In this document: positions 26,697 to 34,086 of the stretch, in pieces | How positions within the stretch are numbered: the stretch's first letter is position 1 | Layout: every line of letters starts with the position of its first letter | Source of the DNA: Crocinitomicaceae bacterium | GTDB taxonomy: Bacteria > Bacteroidota > Bacteroidia > Flavobacteriales_D > Sanyastnellaceae | Assembly: GCA_002693775.1 (NCBI GenBank) | Contig: NZRP01000036.1 | Coordinates: 2,732-39,434, forward strand | DNA: 36,703 nucleotides | Direction: 5' to 3' | Made by a program: the position numbers and the translations under genes | Notes under the pieces: generated by a model | Told to the model about the DNA's origin: nothing | Databases searched by the model: none | Seen by the model: the letters and a program-made list of their open reading frames with translations, nothing else

Positions 26697-27200
26697 ATGA
26701 TGAATTGGGGTAAATTATTTAAGCCTATGGTATTCTGCTGTGCTCTTGCAAGCGCAGGATGCTTGCCTGAGGCAAATTATCCTGATGAGCCCATTGTTGA
26801 ATTTGTCTCTTTTGAGGTTGATGATTTAGGAAGTGGCTCATTGATTTTTAATGTGACAGATGGAGATGGCGATTTGGGATTGAATTCTGACGATGTGTTA
26901 TTCCCCTTCTGTCCTACTTGCGAGCATTACTACAATCTTAAATGTGAGTATGATGAACTGCGCGATGGGGTTTGGACTCACATCTTTTTAGATCCTGAAG
27001 CAGGACAAGTTCCATTTTACTACAGAGTGCCCAGGGCAAACCCTTCAGGCTCAAACCAAGCAATTAACGGAGTGGTAGAGGTTGCAATGAACACTTGGCA
27101 TTTGCAAAGTGATTACGACACATTGAGATTTAGATTCACAATTGAAGACAGAGCTCTCAATTTATCTAATCAAGACACTACAAGAATTATTGTAAAGTAA
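26697..27200 (+). CDS. Small lipoprotein of unknown function
   Basis: This 167-residue protein has a short basic N-terminus, a hydrophobic stretch and a lipobox ASAGC with Cys22, so it should be a lipoprotein. The mature part starts with EANYPDEPIVEFVSFEV and contains an acidic, Asp/Gly-rich turn VTDGDGDLGLNSDD resembling a Ca-binding loop. A CPTC pair (about residues 73-76) follows. The rest looks beta-rich. Similar small lipoproteins are widespread in Bacteroidota without a known role. Two ATG codons in a row open the frame. A -7 box abuts them, and a hairpin terminator begins at its stop codon. Confidence 0.72.
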   Translation: MMNWGKLFKPMVFCCALASAGCLPEANYPDEPIVEFVSFEVDDLGSGSLIFNVTDGDGDLGLNSDDVLFPFCPTCEHYYNLKCEYDELRDGVWTHIFLDPEAGQVPFYYRVPRANPSGSNQAINGVVEVAMNTWHLQSDYDTLRFRFTIEDRALNLSNQDTTRIIVK

Positions 27201-27230
27201 AAAGGCACCCCAGATGGAGTGCCTTTTCTT
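27199..27230 (+). terminator. Bidirectional intrinsic terminator
   Basis: AAAAGGCAC (27200-27208) pairs with GTGCCTTTT (27219-27227). Inner CC-GG pairs flank a four-base AGAT loop after one mismatch. T runs on the plus strand and, by the A run, on the minus strand let it serve both the lipoprotein gene and the convergent mosaic-protein gene, whose stop is about 20 bases away. Confidence 0.8.
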
Positions 27231-27250
27231 GTTATATGTATTGCTTTCTG

Positions 27251-30200
27251 TTAGTTACAGATAGTTCCAAACGCTGATAGGAACAACAGAAGGTCTCCTG
27301 TTGAAACAGTACCGTCTCCGTTAATATCAGATGGGCAGTTGTTTTCAGCAATGCTGAACGTACATGTGCCATCGTCAATAGTTGCTCCGTTAGTGTAGTT
27401 CTCAGCTGTAGGGTAAGTACATCCGTAGCAATCGTATACACAAGCATCATTATCTGCTAGGTAAGCTGTTGGGTTGTAGTTACATGCTGTTGCATCGTTA
27501 CAACCAAATGCTGAAGAGTTCGCAGCACCTGGAGTACCTCCATCAACCCATGAAGCTTGCCAGTTAGAGCCAAACTCGTTATCCATACCAGGAACACTTG
27601 CCATGTATTCAGCAAGGATTTCTGGGATGTACTCTAGAGTTGCACAACCTCCGTTAGGGTTTGCAATAAGAACTGAACCTAGGATGCTGAATCCTTCACC
27701 TGGCCAAGCGCCTTCCGAAGAGTACTCAACTCTGTCCACTTCATTACCCCAAGCATCTTGTAGAGCTACCGACTCACCTCCGTTAGAGAAGTTACCTAAC
27801 TCCATTGTGAAAACTTGGTATCCGTTACCCTCGTAGTTAGGTGCTCCAAGGCCACCTGCTACTGTGATAACGATGAATTCGCCAGCGCCGATAGATGAAC
27901 CTGCAGGGAATGTAAGACCGATTTGGTCTTCACCTGAAGCTCCATTGATAAACTGGTAACCACTTAAATCAGCTGGCAGATCTCCAATGTTGTGAAGCTC
28001 ACAGAACTCCCACTCGAAGTCATCACCCTGTGCTGAACATGGGTTAAAGTGAATCTCATTGATAACAATTGATGGAAGAGTGTAGTAACATGAAGCGTTA
28101 TCCTCGTTAGTTGTGTTTGGGTTGTAGTTCAATGCGTTTTCATCTGTACATCCAGTAACAACACATGAACCATCATCAACAGTTGCTGAAGGGTCGTAGT
28201 TATCTGCTGTTTCATCAGTACATCCTTCAACGTTTGCACAAGAACCGTCGTCTTCTGCAGCAAGTGGGTCGTAGTTAGGGAACTCAGAGTTCATACAACC
28301 AAGACGTACTACGTCTGAAGAATCTCTAGGAGCAAGCTTCCATGCACCGTATGCGTAGAAGTTAGGTCCTGTTACTCGGTAAGTAACACCTGCTTCAACA
28401 AGTGGTACCATAACACCATCTACGTCTAAGCTGTCGCCTACCGCATCGTATGCAAAGTCATCAACAGCACCAGCTCCAGAGCCATCATCTAGTAGCCACT
28501 CGCCATATCCAGCATCTGCGTTAGACACAGGGGCAAGCATTTGAAGAAGTACGCTCTCCCACTGCTCGTCATTGATTGCTGAAGTTGAAAGCAGCTCAGC
28601 TGCTGGAAGATCATTTCCTGATGAAATTACAGTAGCAGTAGCTCCAAGGATTTGGCGTAAGCCGTATACCTCACTAACGTTTCCTGATACATCAACTAGG
28701 TCTCCTACAGCAACGCCATCTCCAATACACCAGATTGCAGAGTATGCGCCTGTTCCGTTTTGGATTACAAATGATGGGTTATTAGCAAGAGCAAATGATG
28801 GCTCAAAAACAGCAGTAACTGTACCATGAGTAATCACTTGACCTGAGATAGGTCCAGCGTGGATTTCCTGAACTGTTAGGTTAGGGATAAACACACAAGA
28901 ACCATCGTCTTCTGTTGCATTTGGATCATAGTTTACAGCTCCTGGATCTGTACATCCAGCAGTGTTAGTTGCACAGCCTCCCGTGAAAGTGTGAACTGCG
29001 ATATCACCCCAGTAGTTAGACTCGTAAATAGTCCACTCACCGTCAAACTCGTTAGTACCAGCAGATCCAGCCCACTCGCCCGCGTTACCTGCGTTCACAG
29101 TTGGCTTTCTAACTAGAGTACCATTCTGAGTTGCATTAGTAACACCGTTTACAGTGAATCCGTAACCTGGGTCATCTCCTATTTCACCAACCACATCTAC
29201 TAGAACTGAATCCTGACCTACAAACTCAACAAGTCCATAAGTATCATCTCCGTTACTCAAGTAGTAGTATGTCATATCTGCTACATCAAGAATAGACTGA
29301 TCAGCGCTTGGGTGAGCAATAACGTAAGTTCCGTTAGGCTCAATAGTAGCGTCGATAGGGAAAGAGAAAGTCCAGAAATCGAATTGATCTGTTAAGTAAA
29401 GAGCGTCTGGGTTATCACAACCGTTACTACAGTTAGCCATAGTGTACTGTGATAAGAATACAGTAGAGCTAGTAGGATTGTATAATTCTAAATACTTGTT
29501 GTTTCCAGAACCTTCAGCGATTTCAGAAATGAATACAGTACACTCAGCACCTGAGAACTGACAGCTACCATCATCTATAGAAGCGTCTGAATTGTAGTTG
29601 TCAGCTGTGTTGTTAGTACAACCGTGAAGCAATACATCAGAAGCATCACGTGGTTGGATTTTAAAGTTGCTGTAACTGTAGTCAAGTGGACCTACAACAT
29701 CTAGAGTTAATCCCATTGAAGCAAGTCCAGCTCCAATTGCATCGTATCCCTTATCATCTACTCTAACTGGTCCAGAACCATCAGTTAATGACCACTCTCC
29801 AAATCCTAAAGCATCGTTGTCTACAGTACCGCTAGTGTGAACTAGCACTCCCTCCCATTGCTCTGCAAGAACATCTGCAGTTCCTAGTAGTTCAGCTGCT
29901 GGCAAATCATTGCCTTGGCTTACAATAGATACAGCAGGAGAAGAAAGTTGAGTTAGGTCGTAGTACTCACCAACAGTAGCAGTAATATTTACCTCATCTC
30001 CAACTTGAACACTTACGTCTGAACCGTACATCCAAATTCCTGAGTAAGCTCCTGTTCCATCTTGAACAGACACAGATGAGCCAAACACTCCTGTTACAAT
30101 TCCAGAAGTATTTACAACTACACCTTCATAAAGGCCAGTTTCTTGGCCTAATTGGATGTCGTAAATAGAAGTGAACTGTGACTCTTGGCATGAACCATCA

Positions 30201-31270
30201 TCCCAATCTGCAGCTTCGTTGTAGTTAGGTGCTGCAGCATCAGTGCAACCGCCTGTTCCAACAGTAATTGTTCCTACCATGCCGTTTAATGCGTGACTTC
30301 CGATAGAACAGTCGTATGAGTAAACTCCAGGAACGTTAAAGGTGTGAGAACCTATACACTCGTATGCGCTGCTAGACACAGCTGGCAGATAGAATGCTTC
30401 TGGGTTGCCAAATGATTCACCTGTCAATGCACTTATATCGAAGTTAACATCGTGGTACCCTCCAAGGTTAGTCCAAGTTACTTGTGTTCCAACTTCGACA
30501 ATTAGATCAGCTGGCTCAAATCCGTAGTTAAATGCTTCTACTTCTACAGCGTCAACATTACATGCGTTATCAAACAAACAGCTTCCATCATCAGAAGTTG
30601 CAGCAGCATCGTAGTTAGTTGCGTTAGCGTTAGTACATCCTTCTACTGCAGCTCCACAGCTACCAGTAAACACGTGAGATCCTAGGTAAGTCCATGTGTT
30701 TTGGTCGTAAACGATCCACTCTGAATCTTCTTCTGAAGTTCCGGCTGAAGTAGCCCAGTCACCGCCATTACCAGCATTTACTGTCTCCTTTCTAACTAGA
30801 GTATGGTCCTTTGTCGCTCCTGCAACACCTGCCACATCCCAGCCTGAACCTGGATCAGCCATCCAATCACCAATTGCGTCAACTTGAACATAATCATCCT
30901 CAGTTCCCTCAACTAGCATATACCCATCATCTCCATTACTGAGGTAATTGTGGGTTTGGTCTGCAAAAGCAAGGATAGTAGGATCTGAAGATCCATGAGC
31001 AATTATATAAACTCCGCCTGGAGCAATTGACGCGCCTTCAGAGAAAGTGTTCCAGTACTCATACTCACCTGGAATTGAAGGAGCATTACTTACACTTGGG
31101 AAAGCATATCCAGATAGGTCAACAACTGCATTTGTTGGGTTGTAAATCTCTAGATACTTGTTATTTGAAGATCCTTCTGCATACTCTGAGAAGAAAATTG
31201 TACACTGAGCTTGAGCAACATTAAATGATGCGTAAAGCGCAACTAAAAAGGTTAGGGTTAAACGATACAT
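27251..31270 (-). CDS. Secreted mosaic protein: lamin-tail, cupredoxin and OB-like domains with Cys-rich repeats
   Basis: This protein of about 1339 residues has a signal peptide (1-21, ending VAQA). The ATG at 31270 is chosen over an upstream in-frame ATG (31315) because it gives a clean signal. Approximate order: lamin-tail domain (22-205); repeat 1; cupredoxin-like domain (238-338) with candidate type-1 copper ligands His273, Cys321, His326 and Met331; repeat 2; OB-like domain (365-545); repeat 3; second lamin-tail (575-765); repeat 4; second OB-like domain (793-987); repeats 5-7; third lamin-tail (1065-1250); repeats 8-9; and a dockerin/EF-like end (DINGDGTVSTGDLLLFLSAF). The nine repeats follow GCTDxxAxNYxxxAxxDDGSC. 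Lamin-tail plus OB domains are known from predicted extracellular nucleases, but I see no nuclease domain. No canonical type A sorting domain ends the protein. Likely surface or secreted; function unknown. Confidence 0.85.
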   Translation of the reverse strand: MYRLTLTFLVALYASFNVAQAQCTIFFSEYAEGSSNNKYLEIYNPTNAVVDLSGYAFPSVSNAPSIPGEYEYWNTFSEGASIAPGGVYIIAHGSSDPTILAFADQTHNYLSNGDDGYMLVEGTEDDYVQVDAIGDWMADPGSGWDVAGVAGATKDHTLVRKETVNAGNGGDWATSAGTSEEDSEWIVYDQNTWTYLGSHVFTGSCGAAVEGCTNANATNYDAAATSDDGSCLFDNACNVDAVEVEAFNYGFEPADLIVEVGTQVTWTNLGGYHDVNFDISALTGESFGNPEAFYLPAVSSSAYECIGSHTFNVPGVYSYDCSIGSHALNGMVGTITVGTGGCTDAAAPNYNEAADWDDGSCQESQFTSIYDIQLGQETGLYEGVVVNTSGIVTGVFGSSVSVQDGTGAYSGIWMYGSDVSVQVGDEVNITATVGEYYDLTQLSSPAVSIVSQGNDLPAAELLGTADVLAEQWEGVLVHTSGTVDNDALGFGEWSLTDGSGPVRVDDKGYDAIGAGLASMGLTLDVVGPLDYSYSNFKIQPRDASDVLLHGCTNNTADNYNSDASIDDGSCQFSGAECTVFISEIAEGSGNNKYLELYNPTSSTVFLSQYTMANCSNGCDNPDALYLTDQFDFWTFSFPIDATIEPNGTYVIAHPSADQSILDVADMTYYYLSNGDDTYGLVEFVGQDSVLVDVVGEIGDDPGYGFTVNGVTNATQNGTLVRKPTVNAGNAGEWAGSAGTNEFDGEWTIYESNYWGDIAVHTFTGGCATNTAGCTDPGAVNYDPNATEDDGSCVFIPNLTVQEIHAGPISGQVITHGTVTAVFEPSFALANNPSFVIQNGTGAYSAIWCIGDGVAVGDLVDVSGNVSEVYGLRQILGATATVISSGNDLPAAELLSTSAINDEQWESVLLQMLAPVSNADAGYGEWLLDDGSGAGAVDDFAYDAVGDSLDVDGVMVPLVEAGVTYRVTGPNFYAYGAWKLAPRDSSDVVRLGCMNSEFPNYDPLAAEDDGSCANVEGCTDETADNYDPSATVDDGSCVVTGCTDENALNYNPNTTNEDNASCYYTLPSIVINEIHFNPCSAQGDDFEWEFCELHNIGDLPADLSGYQFINGASGEDQIGLTFPAGSSIGAGEFIVITVAGGLGAPNYEGNGYQVFTMELGNFSNGGESVALQDAWGNEVDRVEYSSEGAWPGEGFSILGSVLIANPNGGCATLEYIPEILAEYMASVPGMDNEFGSNWQASWVDGGTPGAANSSAFGCNDATACNYNPTAYLADNDACVYDCYGCTYPTAENYTNGATIDDGTCTFSIAENNCPSDINGDGTVSTGDLLLFLSAFGTICN

Positions 31271-31358
31271 GGTTGTTTTGATTATACGTCTCGTAAATCT
31301 ACATCTCGATTTCATCCCAAACTAATAGATTGGCAGGAAATTTTGAGTTCAACCCAGG

Positions 31359-31946
31359 TTAATCGTGTTTGAACGACATTCTATGTAAGTTCGTCGTTCC
31401 CAGCTCTTTGATAGCTTCTTTGTGTTTTACGGTAGGATATCCAGCGTTTTTTTCCCACCCATAACCTGGGAATTCAAGGGCTGCCCGTTTCATAAAGGCA
31501 TCTCTATGAGTTTTCGCAAGTATGCTCGCAGCGGCGATTGAGGAATATTTTCCATCACCTTTTATAACACAAGTGTGAGGGGGCATAGATTTAGAAGAGA
31601 CAAATCTATTTCCATCAATAAGAATGTGTTCTGGCTTAATAAATAACTGGTCTACGGATTCTCTCATTGCAAGAAAAGATGCTTGAAGAATATTTATTTC
31701 ATCTATCTTCTCATTACTCACAAACGACACAGCCCAAGCGAGAGCTTTTTCCTCAATCAGCTCCCTAAGCTTATCTCTCTTTTTCTCACTTAACTTTTTA
31801 CTATCATCGAGGGCCAGCGCACGAGCAGTCTCCGCATCTAACACAACGGCAGCAGCTACAACTGGCCCAGATAAACACCCTCTTCCAGCTTCATCACATC
31901 CAGCTTCAATCCTGCCTGGTTCCAGATATGGCAACAGTTTAGCCAT
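31359..31946 (-). CDS. rnhB: Ribonuclease HII
   Basis: This 195-residue enzyme has the RNase HII signature GCDEAGRGCLSGPVVAAAV with metal ligands Asp18 and Glu19. LIDGNRFV holds the next ligand, and IAAASILAKTHRD the last catalytic region. It cleaves RNA in RNA-DNA hybrids and at single ribonucleotides in DNA. Its start overlaps the end of the upstream glycosyltransferase gene by 8 bases. The mosaic-protein gene follows after about 90 bases. Confidence 0.96.
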   Translation of the reverse strand: MAKLLPYLEPGRIEAGCDEAGRGCLSGPVVAAAVVLDAETARALALDDSKKLSEKKRDKLRELIEEKALAWAVSFVSNEKIDEINILQASFLAMRESVDQLFIKPEHILIDGNRFVSSKSMPPHTCVIKGDGKYSSIAAASILAKTHRDAFMKRAALEFPGYGWEKNAGYPTVKHKEAIKELGTTNLHRMSFKHD

Positions 31947-33039
31947 TCAGCAGGGAGTCAATTTCTTTTGAAAGTATTTGAGCACTCCTATCCCAAGAAA
32001 ACTCAGAGGCACGTTTAATTCCTTGATCGCTTTTTAATCTGTAAAATTCAGAATCGCATTCTAGCTTAAGAAGTGCTTCTGCTGCAGACTTATAATCCTC
32101 TGGAGAAACAAGTGCTGCTGCAGCTTCTCCGCAAACTTCTGGAACTGAAGTGCAATTACTAGCAATTACAGGCACACCACATGCCATTGCTTCTACAATA
32201 GGCACGCCAAACCCCTCAAAAAACGGCAAGTACAACATAGCCTCAGCACCAGAAACAGCCTCAACTAGTTTGTCATCATTAAGTCTTCCAGCATAATGGA
32301 CACAGTCTGATTGTAGTTTTTCGTCCCTCCACATTGATACACCCACCATCAATAAATCACACATACCGCCTAGCTCCTTATACTTCTGAAAAGCCTTAAT
32401 CATTCCAGGGATGTTTTTCCTGGGATGAAGTGAGCCAACAAATACCACATATGGATTTCCACTAGTATGCTCATCCCTAGCCTTCTGCTTGTCATCCACA
32501 GGTTTGAAACTGGAATCCGGCGCATTGGGAATTACAGTGATGTTGCATTCGTCGACACCGTAATTAGATGCAATATCCCTCCTGCTATAATCAGAAACTG
32601 TACAAAGCTTACTGGCTAACCTCGCGTACTGAGGGAATCTCGATTTGAAATGCCTAGCGTATCTAGATGGCAACCACTCTGGGTTATGTTCGAAATTGAT
32701 GTCGTGTATTACATTGAGCTGAGGAACATTGGTTGTCCTGCTTATGTAGCCGTCTGTTGACACAAACACATCTGCCTTCCACCTCTTTAATTTCCTTTTT
32801 ACTGAATAATCAAACCAAACATCGAAAAGCCATGGCCTTCTAGCTGGCGGTAGTAGACAAACACTTTCTACATTATCTCCATACTCAAATTCTTCAGATG
32901 GCTTTCTGTCAAAGAACAAAATAAACTCATCGTTAGGCCTTTGCTCAACTAGTCTTTTGAAACACTGGTGGGTGAACCTACCCGTTCCTTCCAGCTTTCC
33001 TGAAATTAATAATCGTGCGTTTAAGGCAATACGAGACAT
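31939..33039 (-). CDS. Family 4 glycosyltransferase
   Basis: This 366-residue GT-B enzyme has the family-4 donor-binding features YVVFVGSLHPRKNIPGMIKA and the E-x7-E block FFEGFGVPIVEAMACGVPVI. SNCTSVPEVCGEAA is typical of the same C-terminal domain. It would transfer a sugar from a nucleotide donor to a surface glycan or lipid acceptor. The acceptor is unknown. It diverges from the Wzz-like gene across 54 bases and shares a palindromic double -7 element with it. It overlaps rnhB by 8 bases downstream. Confidence 0.9.
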   Translation of the reverse strand: MSRIALNARLLISGKLEGTGRFTHQCFKRLVEQRPNDEFILFFDRKPSEEFEYGDNVESVCLLPPARRPWLFDVWFDYSVKRKLKRWKADVFVSTDGYISRTTNVPQLNVIHDINFEHNPEWLPSRYARHFKSRFPQYARLASKLCTVSDYSRRDIASNYGVDECNITVIPNAPDSSFKPVDDKQKARDEHTSGNPYVVFVGSLHPRKNIPGMIKAFQKYKELGGMCDLLMVGVSMWRDEKLQSDCVHYAGRLNDDKLVEAVSGAEAMLYLPFFEGFGVPIVEAMACGVPVIASNCTSVPEVCGEAAAALVSPEDYKSAAEALLKLECDSEFYRLKSDQGIKRASEFSWDRSAQILSKEIDSLLNG

Positions 33040-33044
33040 GGGTT

Positions 33045-33060
33045 CAAAGTTATAACTTTG
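33045..33060. promoter_or_regulatory. Palindromic double -7 element between glycosyltransferase and Wzz-like genes
   Basis: CAAAGTTATAACTTTG is a perfect 16-base palindrome made of two abutting TAACTTTG boxes on opposite strands (plus 33053-33060, minus 33052-33045). The minus box ends 5 bases before the glycosyltransferase ATG, giving an almost leaderless message. The plus box ends 33 bases before the Wzz-like ATG. The symmetry could also make it a dimeric regulator site. Confidence 0.6.
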
Positions 33061-33093
33061 CTCGTCTGTAGTTAACTAATCTACTTTAACCTT

Positions 33094-34086
33094 ATGAAGT
33101 CAAATTTGGACTCCTCTCATCTTATTCTTTTTGTGTACAATAGACTGCGAATTTTCATCATCGTAGGCATAATTGCTATTGTAGCTTCTTCAGCTGTTTC
33201 TCTTATGATGGAGGAAAAGTTTGAGTCAAGCGTGATAATGTTTGCAACAACCCAAAGCTCTATTGGAGAACAATTCTTCGAAGAAACTAAATCAGGTGAC
33301 CTACTAGCTTATGGTGAAACTGAAGATGCAGAAAGGCTATTACAACTGCTGAATTCCAACCTTGTTAGAACTAAAATCATAAAAGCTCACAACCTAGATG
33401 AGCACTATGAAATAGACCCAACTGAAGCGGGAGGAAAGACACTTCTTCAAAAGGAATACAATAGCAATGTTAGTGCTTCACTAACTAGATACGGCTCAAT
33501 TCGTGTTGCTGTAATGGACAAGGATCCAGAGATGGCTAAGGATATAGCTAATCACTTAGTAGAGCTAACAGACAGCCTTGCTAACAAGCTTAGAAATGAG
33601 AGAGCTCAACTTGCGTTTGAGCTATCAAAGCAGTCTTATGAAAAAGCACTGGAAGAAATACACGTTGCAGAAAACAAGCTAGGAGAATTACACGCTCAAG
33701 GTATCTATGATTTCGAAGCTCAAGTTGAAGGCCTGACTGTTCAGTACGGAACAGCTGTTGCAAACAACAATTTAAAGGGAGCTAGAACTATCCAAAACGA
33801 TTTGGACAGAATATCTAAGCTTGCTAATGATTACAATGAGCTAGCTAATTTCCTTGAGCCAGCATACGAGCAATTGGCGACATTAAAAAAGAGATACGAC
33901 CTACTAAAGGTTGATGCTGAAACACACCTTCCTTCTAGCTTAGTTGTCGATTTCGCAGAAGCAGCTGATAAAAAATCTTATCCTGTTAGATGGCTAATTG
34001 TTGTTGTAAGTGTTCTTTCAACTTTAGCAATGACTCTCATAGTGCTTCTTGTTATGGATAGCATTAAATCTGGAGAGAAAGGATAG
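33094..34086 (+). CDS. Wzz-like polysaccharide chain-length determinant
   Basis: This 330-residue protein has membrane helices near both ends (about 19-37 and 299-321). Between them is a long periplasmic region with probable coiled coil (about 168-205 and 225-265). SYPVRWLIVVVSV at the second helix matches the Pro-containing end motif of Wzz/PCP proteins. No C-terminal tyrosine-kinase domain is present, so it is a PCP-1-like type. It would set polymer length for surface polysaccharide. The stop overlaps the GTG start of the O-antigen ligase gene as TAGTG. Confidence 0.82.
   Translation: MKSNLDSSHLILFVYNRLRIFIIVGIIAIVASSAVSLMMEEKFESSVIMFATTQSSIGEQFFEETKSGDLLAYGETEDAERLLQLLNSNLVRTKIIKAHNLDEHYEIDPTEAGGKTLLQKEYNSNVSASLTRYGSIRVAVMDKDPEMAKDIANHLVELTDSLANKLRNERAQLAFELSKQSYEKALEEIHVAENKLGELHAQGIYDFEAQVEGLTVQYGTAVANNNLKGARTIQNDLDRISKLANDYNELANFLEPAYEQLATLKKRYDLLKVDAETHLPSSLVVDFAEAADKKSYPVRWLIVVVSVLSTLAMTLIVLLVMDSIKSGEKG

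Noticed and set aside
27360-30640. Possible CRISPR or DNA tandem array
   Set aside because: The periodicity is at protein level (Cys-rich repeats of about 22 residues at uneven spacing), with diverged DNA and a continuous reading frame.
31271-31315. Upstream ATG for the mosaic secreted protein
   Set aside because: It would put 15 mostly basic residues before a clean signal peptide starting at ATG 31270.
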